From positions 1-64,000 of the forward strand of contig JAWQFQ010000004.1 of NCBI GenBank assembly GCA_035967975.1: a DNA stretch of 64,000 nt. Direction: 5' to 3'. Position 1 is the first letter of the stretch. Each line of letters starts with the position of its first letter. This document shows, piece by piece, positions 35,437 to 44,152 of this stretch. This DNA comes from Scytonema sp035967975. GTDB lineage: Bacteria > Cyanobacteriota > Cyanobacteriia > Cyanobacteriales > Nostocaceae. Under the pieces are notes generated by a model. That model saw nothing but the letters and a program-made list of their open reading frames with translations, did not search any database and had not been told where the DNA came from. The position numbers and the translations under genes are program-made.

Positions 35437-36621
35437 ATGAAGTCAAATATCTCTCGTATGCAGGCGGTACAGTCGCCTATTATTCCTATTGTTGGGGAAC
35501 TGATCAGAAGCTCTCCCGGCACAATTTCTCTTGGGCAAGGTGTTGTTTCTTACAGCCCACCACTTGAAGCTTTAGAGTTTTTGCCTAAATTTTTGGCAGA
35601 AGATAGCAATCATTTATACAAAGCTGTAGAGGGAATTCCTCCATTACTATTAACACTAGCAGCAAAATTACAAGCTTTTAATGGTATTGAAATCAATGGG
35701 CAGAACTGTATTGTTGTGACCGCAGGCAGTAACATGGCGTTTATGAATGCTGTTCTCGCTATTACTTCGATAGGAGATGAAATTATTCTGAATACGCCTT
35801 ACTATTTCAATCATGAAATGGCTGTTAGTATGGCGGGTTGTTGTCCAGTACTGGTGAAAACCGATGAAAATTACCAGCTGCGCCCAGATGCGATCGCCCA
35901 AGCTATCACCCCAAAAACAAAAGCTGTCGTCACAATTTCTCCTAACAATCCTACTGGTGCTGTATATCCAGAAGCGGCGTTGCGAGAAGTTAATCAAATG
36001 TGTCGCGATCGCAATATCTACCATATTAGCGATGAAGCGTATGAATACTTTACCTACGATGGCGTAAAACACGTATCTCCTGGCTCTTTTCCAAAAAGTA
36101 GCGAACACACTATTTCTCTCTACAGTCTTTCCAAAGCATACGGCTTTGCTAGCTGGCGCATTGGCTACATGGTTATTCCCAAACATCTACTCGTCGCCGT
36201 TAAAAAAGTTCAAGATACAATTTTGATTTGTCCGCCCGTCATTTCCCAGTATGCCGCTTTGGGAGCATTGCAGGCAAAACCCGATTATTTAAAGAATAAT
36301 ATTGGGGCGATCGCTCAAGTTAGAGAGGTAGTCCTTGATACTCTCAATTGCCTCGGTGATATATGTACAATCGCCCCGGCTGAAGGTGCTTTCTATTTTT
36401 TCCTCAAAGTTCATACAACAATGAACGATTTTGAGTTAGTTGAACGACTCATCCGCGAACACCAAATTGCAGTGATTCCTGGTAACACGTTTGGTATGGA
36501 TGATGGCTGTTACCTTCGGGTTGCTTACGGTGCGCTACAAAAACAAACAGCACAAGAAGGTATTGAAAGATTGGTGAAAGGTTTACAAATTCTTATGAAG
36601 AACCAACTTTTTGAAGAGTGA
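35437..36621 (+). CDS. PLP-dependent aminotransferase, class I/II
   Basis: 394 residues. Fold-type I aminotransferase: substrate loop ISLGQGVVSYSPP, NPTG motif in SPNNPTGAVYP, Asp in HISDEAYEYFTY, and the PLP lysine in SLSKAYGFASWRIGYM. The family includes aspartate, aromatic and kynurenine-type aminotransferases, and the sequence alone does not fix the amino donor. ATG start follows a stretch with no strong ribosome-binding site. The YjbQ gene follows 49 bases later in the same direction. Confidence 0.9.
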   Translation: MKSNISRMQAVQSPIIPIVGELIRSSPGTISLGQGVVSYSPPLEALEFLPKFLAEDSNHLYKAVEGIPPLLLTLAAKLQAFNGIEINGQNCIVVTAGSNMAFMNAVLAITSIGDEIILNTPYYFNHEMAVSMAGCCPVLVKTDENYQLRPDAIAQAITPKTKAVVTISPNNPTGAVYPEAALREVNQMCRDRNIYHISDEAYEYFTYDGVKHVSPGSFPKSSEHTISLYSLSKAYGFASWRIGYMVIPKHLLVAVKKVQDTILICPPVISQYAALGALQAKPDYLKNNIGAIAQVREVVLDTLNCLGDICTIAPAEGAFYFFLKVHTTMNDFELVERLIREHQIAVIPGNTFGMDDGCYLRVAYGALQKQTAQEGIERLVKGLQILMKNQLFEE

Positions 36622-36670
36622 ATAAACTACTTAAATGATTCGTGTTCATCTAGTCTTGATTTAAAGTCAT

Positions 36671-37111
36671 ATGCCAATCTTTAATAAAATCATTGAAATT
36701 GAAACTCATCAGGGAATTAATATTCATAATATCACCCCAGAGATTGAGTCAATTCTTGCTTCAACACCGATTCAAAATGGTCAGATTTTAATATTTTCTC
36801 GACATACAACCACGGCATTAGCTATTAACGAATTTGAGGAAAGATTGTTAGAAGATGTGAAAGTATATCTGCAAAAATTAGCACCAGAATCAGAGCGTTA
36901 CTTACATAATGATTTGCATTTAAGACCAAATATTCCACTAGACGAGCCAATGAATGCTCATTCTCATCTGATGGCAATGACTTTAAGTACGAGTGAACTT
37001 ATTCCTGTGATGGATGGGAAATTAGCTTTGGGAACCTACCAATCTATCTTACTTTTTGAGTTAGATGGACCTCGCAAAAGGACTGTGTTTTGCCAAATTG
37101 CTGGTGAGTGA
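36671..37111 (+). CDS. YjbQ/UPF0047 family protein
   Basis: 146 residues, the family's usual length. Signatures are ILIFSRHTTTALAINE, HNDLHLRPN, NAHSHLMAM and the closing GTYQSILLFELDGPRKR. Some members have been annotated as secondary thiamine-phosphate synthase because they can complement thiE mutants; the true role is unsettled. The conserved histidines suggest a metal or phosphate site. Likely co-transcribed with the aminotransferase upstream. Confidence 0.93.
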   Translation: MPIFNKIIEIETHQGINIHNITPEIESILASTPIQNGQILIFSRHTTTALAINEFEERLLEDVKVYLQKLAPESERYLHNDLHLRPNIPLDEPMNAHSHLMAMTLSTSELIPVMDGKLALGTYQSILLFELDGPRKRTVFCQIAGE

Positions 37112-37389
37112 AATTATTGTTTTAACCGCAGAGGACGCAGAGGTCACAATTGCTGTTCTATTAAACAATTGATGATTGCTCAACCAACACCGCGACTTGC
37201 TCCCCCTAGAAAAATGTAGGATTTGGTGCTTATAAAGATTTTTTACTAACTATGGTTAGATGAATATTGAACAGATATTTAATATGTCGTTTTTAGTATT
37301 GAAATTTCGGCGATCGCATAATTTCTCCTTATAGAACAATACCGACATTAGTAAAAGTTATCTTGACTAATTGTTACTAAGAAAAATCT

Positions 37390-37737
37390 ATGAGTAAACG
37401 AGCTAAAAAAGATTTAGAAAAATCTGAAGATGTACGGGTTGCTGCTACTACTAGAATCTGGGGTATAAGTGTCGGGATTTTAGCAATTTGCATTCCACTT
37501 TCCGCTGTTACGCGCAGTGGTCCTATTTTACCCATAGCAACTATTGCTGGTGCAACTGTGGGTACAGTGGCTGTGTGGCGTTCTGAACATAAGAAATATC
37601 AAACTAACGCTTTACCATTGCAGACTGTGGAACTTTTAGAGCAAAGAATTGCTAACTTAGAAACTATTGTTAGTAGTGAAGACTTCGATTTGAAAATGAA
37701 GATTAAACAGTTAGAATCAAGAGATGGCAAAGCGTGA
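37390..37737 (+). CDS. Small unknown membrane protein with C-terminal coiled coil
   Basis: 115 residues, ATG start. Basic N-terminus, two hydrophobic segments (about 24-42 and 48-65), then QTVELLEQRIANLETIV, a short heptad coiled coil ending in charged residues. No family recognised. It looks like a real gene: the frame is well used, it lies in a plus-strand series, and its composition is coherent. Confidence 0.7.
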   Translation: MSKRAKKDLEKSEDVRVAATTRIWGISVGILAICIPLSAVTRSGPILPIATIAGATVGTVAVWRSEHKKYQTNALPLQTVELLEQRIANLETIVSSEDFDLKMKIKQLESRDGKA

Positions 37738-37912
37738 GTTTTTTTACTTTTCATTGAAAATATATCTTATGGTGGATTTCATTCTTGGAATTTCTCTAGA
37801 TGAAGTTTATTAAATATGAAGTGATATTACAATTGTTTCAAAAATATTTAGAAATCGACGGAAAGTCAAACATGGCTCTAAGGTAGAACCATTAGAGATA
37901 TGAGAGGCAATT

Positions 37913-38227
37913 ATGGCAGTTGACATTCAGAAGTACCGATTTGTTTGCACTCTAACCTTTGGTGATATCTATGGTCAAATAATTGTTTGGTTAATTACTA
38001 TTACAGTCAGTTTGGCATCAGCTTTGGCGTTGATGGGTGCTAGAAGACCAGTATATGCTCTAGCTGCAGTTGCACTGGTTGTTCTCCTATCGCTACCTTT
38101 CCTGCTTTTTGCCTTTGTGACAACTCTACTCAATCATATTGAAGTAGCTCCTGTAGAACCTGGAACAAAGATGGAACCAATACCAGGGAACGTTTCCCAA
38201 CAAAAACCCGCACAAGCAGCTGGCTAA
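37913..38227 (+). CDS. Small unknown membrane protein
   Basis: 104 residues, ATG with GAGAGG about 11 bases upstream. Two hydrophobic helices (about 24-42 and 50-72, the second rich in Leu/Val/Phe) and a polar Pro/Gln tail. No family recognised. It precedes the succinate/fumarate dehydrogenase flavoprotein gene by about 220 bases with a palindromic repeat between, so no operon is implied. Confidence 0.7.
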   Translation: MAVDIQKYRFVCTLTFGDIYGQIIVWLITITVSLASALALMGARRPVYALAAVALVVLLSLPFLLFAFVTTLLNHIEVAPVEPGTKMEPIPGNVSQQKPAQAAG

Positions 38228-38345
38228 GTGGGTTTTATATTGTGGTTTTGGATTGCCGTTGATTTATTTGTGAATGAATACACCTCCAATTTCTAGCCTG
38301 TCAGTAGGCGGGAATTTTTTCATCTTAAAACATTCGTGAAAGCAG

Positions 38346-38379
38346 AGAAACCCGGTTTCGTAAAAGTTACCGGGTTTCT
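38346..38379. repeat. AGAAACCCGGT palindromic repeat, copy 5
   Basis: AGAAACCCGGTTTC and AGTTACCGGGTTTCT arms enclosing a short loop, between the small membrane-protein gene and sdhA. Confidence 0.8.
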
Positions 38380-38445
38380 AAGATCGGAGTGTAAGGTATA
38401 AGCTGTGATGAGTATCTTTGTGAATTCCTTAAATCAGGAGCTTGT

Positions 38446-40173
38446 ATGTTAGAACATGATGTGATAATAGTCGGAGGTGGACTGGCTGGGTGTCGCGCCG
38501 CAGTAGAAATTGCGAGGACTGATCCCATTCTTAATGTGGCTGTAGTTGCTAAAACCCACCCGATTCGCTCTCACTCTGTCGCAGCACAAGGTGGTATTGC
38601 TGCAAGCTTAAAGAATGTTGATGCTGGTGACAGTTGGGAAGCTCATGCTTTTGATACAGTTAAGGGTTCTGACTATCTAGCGGACCAAGATGCTGTAGAA
38701 ATTCTGACCCGTGAAGCGCCAAATGTCGTCATTGACTTGGAACACATGGGCGTTCTGTTCTCCCGTTTAGCGGATGGTCGCATTGCCCAACGTGCTTTCG
38801 GCGGGCATTCCCACAACCGGACGTGCTACGCAGCCGATAAAACTGGTCATGCTATTCTACATGAATTGGTGAACAACCTGCGACGTTATAATGTAAAGAT
38901 TTATCAAGAGTGGTACGTAATGCGCCTGATTTTGGAGGAGGGTCAGGCAAAAGGTGTTGTGATGTACCACCTTCAGGATGGGAAAATAGAAGTCGTGCGG
39001 GCTAAGGCGGTGATGTTTGCGACTGGTGGTTATGGTCGCGTCTACAACACCACGTCTAATGATTACGCTTCCACTGGTGATGGTTTGGCAATGACAGCTA
39101 TGGCAGGGTTACCCTTGGAAGATATGGAATTTGTACAGTTCCATCCTACAGGGTTATATCCAGTGGGTGTGCTGATTTCGGAAGCAGTGCGTGGGGAAGG
39201 GGCTTATCTTATTAACAGTGAGGGTGAGCGGTTTATGGCAAGATATGCTCCTAGTCGTATGGAACTAGCTCCCCGCGATATTACTTCACGAGCGATCGCA
39301 CGCGAAATTCAAGCAGGTCGTGGTATCCATACCGATGGAAGTGCAGGTGGACCGTTTGTCTATCTTGATTTACGCCACATGGGTAAAGAAAAAATAATGA
39401 GTCGCGTCCCCTTTTGCTGGGAGGAGGCGCATCGGTTGGTCGGTGTTGATGCGGTGACTCAACCCATGCCCGTGCGCCCGACTATTCACTATTGTATGGG
39501 AGGTATCCCAGTTAATACAAATGGTCAAGTCCGCAGCAGTGGTGATAACCTAGTCGATGGTTTCTTTGCAGCTGGTGAAACCGCTTGTGTTTCTGTACAC
39601 GGTGCAAATCGCCTTGGTAGTAACTCCTTATTGGAATGCGTCGTTTACGGACGCAGAACCGGGGCATCTTTAGCACAATTTGTACAAAATCGCAAGTTAC
39701 CACTTGTGGATGCACAGCGCTACATTACCGAAGCTAAGCAACAAATTCAAACTTTGTTGAACCAATCTGGAAAATACCGTATCAACCACATCCGTCAATC
39801 TTTCCAAGATTGTATGACTCAGTACTGTGGCGTTTTCCGAACTCAGGAATTGATGCGTGAAGGTCTGACGAAAATACAAGCATTACAACAGCAATCTTCA
39901 CAAATATACTTAGATGATAAAGGTAGCTGCTGGAACACGGAAATTATAGAGGCATTGGAATTACGGAGTCTGATGATTGTAGGGCGTATGATTTTAGAAT
40001 CAGCCATCAACCGCCAGGAAAGTCGCGGCGCTCACTTTCGCGAAGATTATCCAGAACGAGACGATGCTAATTTCCTCAAGCACACAATGGCTTATTACTC
40101 ACCCGCAGGAATTGATGTCCAATATCGCCCAGTGAGTATAAGCATGTTTCAGCCTCAGGAGAGGAAGTACTAG
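38446..40173 (+). CDS. sdhA: Succinate dehydrogenase/fumarate reductase flavoprotein subunit
   Basis: 575 residues. FAD-binding GGGLAGCRAAVE opens the protein; the flavin-linking histidine region RSHSVAAQGGIAA, substrate loop FGGHSHNRTCYAADKTGH, active-site RGEGAYLINSEGERF, and GANRLGSNSLLE are all present. It oxidises succinate or reduces fumarate, passing electrons through an iron-sulphur subunit to the quinone pool of the thylakoid or plasma membrane. The iron-sulphur subunit gene is not adjacent here, as is common in cyanobacteria. ATG start with CAGGAG upstream. Confidence 0.95.
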   Translation: MLEHDVIIVGGGLAGCRAAVEIARTDPILNVAVVAKTHPIRSHSVAAQGGIAASLKNVDAGDSWEAHAFDTVKGSDYLADQDAVEILTREAPNVVIDLEHMGVLFSRLADGRIAQRAFGGHSHNRTCYAADKTGHAILHELVNNLRRYNVKIYQEWYVMRLILEEGQAKGVVMYHLQDGKIEVVRAKAVMFATGGYGRVYNTTSNDYASTGDGLAMTAMAGLPLEDMEFVQFHPTGLYPVGVLISEAVRGEGAYLINSEGERFMARYAPSRMELAPRDITSRAIAREIQAGRGIHTDGSAGGPFVYLDLRHMGKEKIMSRVPFCWEEAHRLVGVDAVTQPMPVRPTIHYCMGGIPVNTNGQVRSSGDNLVDGFFAAGETACVSVHGANRLGSNSLLECVVYGRRTGASLAQFVQNRKLPLVDAQRYITEAKQQIQTLLNQSGKYRINHIRQSFQDCMTQYCGVFRTQELMREGLTKIQALQQQSSQIYLDDKGSCWNTEIIEALELRSLMIVGRMILESAINRQESRGAHFREDYPERDDANFLKHTMAYYSPAGIDVQYRPVSISMFQPQERKY

Positions 40174-40303
40174 GGGTGTAAGGGTGTAGGGGTGTAGGGG
40201 TGTAGGGGGTAGGTGAAAAAGGAATGCTAACAATAGCATTATTCGATGAAATTCAAATTCCCCTACACCCTCACACCCTTACACCCCTGCACCCTCAATT
40301 GAC
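40172..40303. repeat. Facing GGGTGTAG and CCCTACAC arrays
   Basis: GGGTGTAAGGGTGTAGGGG units (40174-40210) are followed by the complementary CCCCTACACCCTCACACCC units (40260-40300). The two can pair into a long hairpin directly after sdhA, before the riboswitch. Confidence 0.75.
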
Positions 40304-40337
40304 TACATCCCAAGATAGATGTATAATTACTTAGAAA

Positions 40338-40424
40338 TGAAGGGGAGTAGCTGCTGGCGAAGAATAAAAGCCAGTACACCTGAGTCAACATACTGGCGAT
40401 GAGTCTGGTTCAGGTGACAAAAAG
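40338..40424 (+). promoter_or_regulatory. Probable yybP-ykoY manganese riboswitch
   Basis: Both conserved boxes of this Mn2+-sensing aptamer are visible: AAGGGGAGTAG (40340-40350) and AGTCAACATACTGGCGA (40383-40399). Helices supported by pairing are CTGGC/GCCAG (40354 with 40370 region) and CACCTGA/TCAGGTG (40378-40384 with 40410-40416). It precedes a GDT1-type exporter, a known target of this riboswitch class. The last P1 strand is not obvious, so the 3' limit is uncertain. Confidence 0.78.
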
Positions 40425-40505
40425 TTTTAAGCTACCAGCCTTCAGCTATCAGCTTTAATTGTAGATACCTAAAAAGCTGACTGCTGAATGCTGAGTGCTG
40501 ATAGC
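40425..40505. repeat. AGCTATCAGC/GCTGATAGC repeat between riboswitch and exporter gene
   Basis: AAGCTACCAGCCTTCAGCTATCAGC faces AAAGCTGACTGCTGAATGC and GCTGATAGCTT. It resembles the interior of the MITE-like element at 15961 and the tract at 52804. It lies in the transcribed leader if the riboswitch is functional. Confidence 0.6.
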
Positions 40506-40618
40506 TTCTTGGAAGTGAGACCTTCACTGAGTTCACACACACAGGTGTGAGCTTGGTGGGGTCTCATCGCTCTTATCAAGCTCACACAGGTAAGCAATTT
40601 ATAAAGGAGCTTGAAAGA

Positions 40619-41239
40619 GTGCTAACAGCTTTTACTGCGGGTTTGTTACTAATTACGGTTTCCGAGTTGGGTGATAAAACATTTTTTATCGCGGCGATTC
40701 TATCGATGCAGCACTCGCGTCGGTTAGTCTTTACGGGTGCGATCGCAGCTTTAGCCGCGATGACAATGATTTCTGTAATTGTGGGACAAGCAGCATCAAT
40801 ACTTCCCAAAATTTATATTTATTATGCTGAGATAGTTTTGTTTCTTGGCTTTGGTATCAAGCTGTTGTACGATGCCTATCAAATGCCTGCTTCTAGTTGC
40901 GATACAGAAGTTATAGAAGAAGCACAAGCTACAGTAAAAGAAGCGGATAAGCAACTTCTAAGAAGGAAAAGTTATTCAAGCATCGTACTGCAAGCCTTTG
41001 TTTTGACATTTATGGCGGAGTGGGGCGATCGCACCCAAATAGCCACTATTGCTTTAGCCGCTGGGAATAACCCTATTGGGGTGACAACCGGAGCCATTTT
41101 AGGACACGCTATTTGTGCTGCTATTGCTGTGATGTGCGGAAAAATGCTTGCTGGCAAAATTTCCGAGCGCAAACTCACCTTCATCGGTGGATGTCTATTT
41201 CTCATATTTGGTGTTGTAGCCGCGGTTGAGGGAACATAA
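40619..41239 (+). CDS. TMEM165/GDT1 (UPF0016) family manganese exporter
   Basis: 206 residues from GTG at 40619, which has AAGGAG about ten bases upstream; an in-frame GTG at 40547 adds 24 polar residues outside the family. Six hydrophobic helices in two halves, each with the family motif: SELGDKTFF near the start and AEWGDRTQIA in the second half. The acidic residues bind the transported cation. Cyanobacterial members with both halves export Mn2+ (Mnx type), protecting photosystem supply from overload. The upstream riboswitch supports Mn as the substrate. Confidence 0.9.
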   Translation: MLTAFTAGLLLITVSELGDKTFFIAAILSMQHSRRLVFTGAIAALAAMTMISVIVGQAASILPKIYIYYAEIVLFLGFGIKLLYDAYQMPASSCDTEVIEEAQATVKEADKQLLRRKSYSSIVLQAFVLTFMAEWGDRTQIATIALAAGNNPIGVTTGAILGHAICAAIAVMCGKMLAGKISERKLTFIGGCLFLIFGVVAAVEGT

Positions 41240-41316
41240 GCAAAGACGGGGATGAGGACGATAGGGGAGAATTAGAAACTCATCAGAATTATTTCTCTCC
41301 CTACACCCCTACACCC

Positions 41317-42159
41317 CTATTCCTTAGGAGTCGGGGCTGGGGATGCTGTTGCTTGTTTGTTGATTTCGTCCTTATACTGGGCTGGTGCAAGAGCTGCGGC
41401 TTTTGTAAATAGAATTTTAGCTTCTTCTGCTTTGCCCTGTTCTTTCAAGAGCATTGCTTTGGCTAAAACGGGACGAAAATCTTGTTTATCGTTTTTAATG
41501 GCGCGATCATAGACATTTAAGGCTTGAGCATAACGCTTTTGGGAGGCGTATACGTTGCCCAAAAGTACTTGTACTGCAATTGTATCTACAGTTCCAGGCT
41601 GAATTTTATTTGCCTGAGTTGCTGTATTGAGAGTATCTTGCAATAAACCAATCGCTGCTTCTGGGCGTTTTTGACTCAGTAGGAGAGATATCATCCCTTG
41701 CAAAGCTTCAATGTCGCCCGGTTTAGTTTGCAAAATCGAACGGTAGGCTTGAGCGGCTCCTTCGCGATCGCCAAGTTGCTGCTTGGCTTGAGCTAGTAAG
41801 ATAGTATACCGAGTCTGGTCTGGATTTAACTTGGCTAACTTTTCTAGAGGATCAATCACCCCTTTAATATCACCGACGCCTAAACGTAGCAACTCCAAGC
41901 GAGTTTCCAACAAGCCCCGCAGTGCTGTTTGGTTTTCCGGTTCTCGCTGCAAAACCTGTTCATAACCCCTGGCTGCGTCTTCCAGTTTTGATTTCTGGTC
42001 TGAGGAAGTCGAACTGGTGTTTGTTGTTGTAGAGTTTTGGTTTTTAGTTTGGGTTTGATTAAAAGCCGCAATGAGAGGAACCATTGAAACTCCAACAAAA
42101 GCAAAAAGTGCTAGCAATAGCACTGTATTAACAATCCACCGTTTGCGAGCTTGAGACAC
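41317..42159 (-). CDS. Membrane-anchored tetratricopeptide-repeat protein
   Basis: 280 residues. One N-terminal membrane helix (residues 10-32, VNTVLLLALFAFVGVSMVPLIAAF), a Thr/Ser/Asn/Gln linker, then five to six TPR units (for example AARGYEQVLQREPENQTALRGL, shortened here; GDREGAAQAYRSILQTKPGD; RYAQALNVYDRAIKNDKQDF). The C-terminus is Ala/Thr/Pro-rich. TPRs bind partner proteins; the helix places them on the membrane. No partner is evident. Convergent with the exporter gene. Confidence 0.9.
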   Translation of the reverse strand: MSQARKRWIVNTVLLLALFAFVGVSMVPLIAAFNQTQTKNQNSTTTNTSSTSSDQKSKLEDAARGYEQVLQREPENQTALRGLLETRLELLRLGVGDIKGVIDPLEKLAKLNPDQTRYTILLAQAKQQLGDREGAAQAYRSILQTKPGDIEALQGMISLLLSQKRPEAAIGLLQDTLNTATQANKIQPGTVDTIAVQVLLGNVYASQKRYAQALNVYDRAIKNDKQDFRPVLAKAMLLKEQGKAEEAKILFTKAAALAPAQYKDEINKQATASPAPTPKE

Positions 42160-42650
42160 AAAACCATCCTTAATCTCTAATGATCAACAAAGGATGAAGG
42201 ATGAAATACAACTGACTTCAGTTCATACTTCACACTTCACACTTCTCACTTTTGCTTTCAGTGTATACTTCATAATTCATAATTTTTTATGTTTTGCATA
42301 TAAAAATGTAGTATCGACTTGAGGACTGTTAGTAGTTAGTGGATAGTAGATAGTGGTGAAAGACTTGCTAAGTATAGCTTATAGCTACTAACCACTAACT
42401 ACTACTATCTACTAACCCATAACAGCCCACTCAAAAAAATATGCAACTTCCGGACACGATAGTTTAGCTTAAGTTAACATTATCGTCTAGACAAATCATA
42501 AAATTAAAATTTTCAAAAACTTTGCGGAATCCCGTGGTTTTGTTGTGAATTTTATAACAAAAAGCAATGTACGCATTCCCTACAAAGTGTTGACTTTAGG
42601 AGGAACCGCTTGAATTATCGCTATGATATGCTTCCGAAACTAGTGCAAAA
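42160..42650. other. Intergenic region with facing short tandem repeats
   Basis: TTCACACTTCACACTTCTCACTT tract (42227-42250), then GTTAGTAGTTAGTGGATAGTAG (about 42329-42352) facing CTACTAACCACTAACTACTAC (42384-42405). AT-rich sequence follows. No gene seen. Confidence 0.5.
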
Positions 42651-42770
42651 GCGCTAAATTACACCTAAGCATATGTATGCGAAATTTAGCGCCTTAAGTA
42701 TTGTAAAGAGCGTTCAAGCGCGGCTGACTTGAAAGGAAATATACCTACAAGCGCCGCACAAACGCTCTTT
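42651..42770 (+). promoter_or_regulatory. Two stem-loops in the leader of the repeat-bearing orphan
   Basis: Stem 1: GCGCTAAATT (42651-42660) with AATTTAGCGC (42683-42692), perfect. Stem 2: AAAGAGCGTT (42705-42714) with AACGCTCTTT (42761-42770), perfect, extended by partial pairing of GCGCGGC and GCGCCGC. They end 56 bases before the ATG of the next gene. Possible RNA leader; no known riboswitch recognised. Confidence 0.5.
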
Positions 42771-42826
42771 CCAGCTGCCTTCGTAAAATCCCACAATGGG
42801 ATGTGTCTCCGCCGCAAGGAGTTTTT

Positions 42827-44075
42827 ATGAATTCCGACCTGATGCCGTCGCCTGAATCATCTAATTCAATCCCCTCTGAAGGGGCTCTATCACACAAAGA
42901 AGCAGATGCAAATGCAAATACAGCAGATGCGAAGACAAACACAACGCCTCCNNNNNNNNNNNNNNNNNNNNNNNNNNNNNNNNNNNNNNNNNNNNNNNNN
43001 NNNNNNNNNNNNNNNNNNNNNNNNNNNNNNNNNNNNNNNNNNNNNNNNNNNTGTCTCTGAACCAGAAAATTCTGCAAATGCGAATACAGCAGATGCGAAG
43101 ACAAATATAGCCCCTGTCTCTGAACCAGAAAATTCTGCAAATGCGAATACAGCAGATGCGAAGACAAATGCAGCGCCTCCTGTATCTAAACCAGAAAATT
43201 CACCAGAAACCTCAAGCGAACCTGCTAGCAATGGGAACGAGATAAATCGACAGGAGCCGATTCCGCCTCCTTCCGAACCCATGCAGTACCGAGCAATTGG
43301 TTTAGTCCGAGGTCGTTACGTTGCTAGTGGCGAACAATTTACCCAAGGTACAATGCATACCGCAGACAGTACGGAACTTGATGCGGTTCTGTTGGGTAGA
43401 ATTATGAGTTTGGTCAAGAATCATTTAGACCTAGAACAAGAACATCTGTGGGTTGTTTATCCGCGCACTCGCCAGGAAAATGACAAATTGCATTTACAGA
43501 TTGTGGGAGTTTGGGAACCAGAAAATTTGGCTAAAAATCCAACTACCGATACACAAGAGAATTCGTCTGAAGAAGAACAGCTATCTAGTAATGGGTTATC
43601 AACTGCTTTAGTACCTTCATCAGAAATTCCAGATGGTGGTTTTTCTGTTCGTGGCGAGGTTGTTTATCAATCTCACGAACAGGGAAATTTGGTGATCAAA
43701 ATTAAGCAGGCTCCCCGCAAACCAAATGATAAACCCAAATATTTCAAGCTAAAATTGACAGCCCAACTTGAAGTCAAAGCTGTTGGTAAGTTTTGGGATT
43801 TTCAAGTTAAGCGACAGGCTGACCTATTGGTAGTTGAAAGCGGTGAAGTCATCGCCGAATTACCCAAAAAACGCAAGCCACCCAGAAAGGGAGGATTCAA
43901 AGGTAATCGTCGTCCCGGTGGATTTGGTGGAAAAAGACCATTTCCTCCCAAGGGACGCAGTGGGGATTCGCTACGTCCAATCCGGAAATCAGGAGACTCC
44001 CCTGCGGCGACACGACCTGTTTCTACCAAACCCACTCCCAAGCCTGTAAAGCGTCAAAAACCAACCCAGGAATAA
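42827..44075 (+). CDS. Unknown protein with 21-residue N-terminal repeats, a conserved core and a basic tail (gap inside)
   Basis: One gene spans the N gap: ATG at 42827 (AAGGAG upstream) opens the frame before the gap, and the frame after it ends at 44075. The apparent frame change is due to unknown gap size. N-terminal repeats are SEPENSANANTADAKTN-(x)AP units. The core, from about MQYRAIGLVRGRYV through LDAVLLGRIMSLVKNHLDLE to HLWVVYPRTR and VVGVWEPE-like sequence, appears conserved among cyanobacteria as far as I recall, without known function. Later, FSVRGEVVYQS and KYFKLKLTAQLEVKAVGKFWDF suggest a beta domain. The tail is strongly basic (KKRKPPRKGGFKGNRRPGG), so nucleic-acid binding is possible. 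Confidence 0.82.
42952..43051. other. Assembly gap (100 N) inside a coding repeat
   Basis: Exactly 100 N. Sequence on both sides is the same 63-bp coding repeat, so the gap is a collapsed repeat of unknown copy number. Confidence 0.95.
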
Positions 44076-44089
44076 AGGAATTATGAATT

Positions 44090-44152
44090 ATGAGTTATGA
44101 ATTATGAATTTTCATAAAAGTTTCATAATTCATAATTCATAATTCATAATTT
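44090..44152. repeat. TTATGAATTATGA / TCATAATTCATAA facing repeats
   Basis: ATTATGAATTATGAGTTATG units are followed by the complement TTTCATAATTCATAATTCATAA, between converging genes. Pairing could give a bidirectional 3' hairpin. Related tracts occur near 42260 and 60850. Confidence 0.65.

Noticed and set aside
38228..38345. Small RNA or terminator between the small membrane-protein gene and sdhA
   Set aside because: Only a short CCTGTCAGTAGGCGGG segment and the dispersed palindrome are visible; no promoter or T-run supports an RNA gene.
42745..43282. Minus-strand frames running through the N gap
   Set aside because: They are reverse readings of the coding repeat, joined only by unknown bases.
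42827..44075. Frameshift in the repeat-bearing orphan
   Set aside because: The frame change occurs across 100 N of arbitrary size, so it carries no information.
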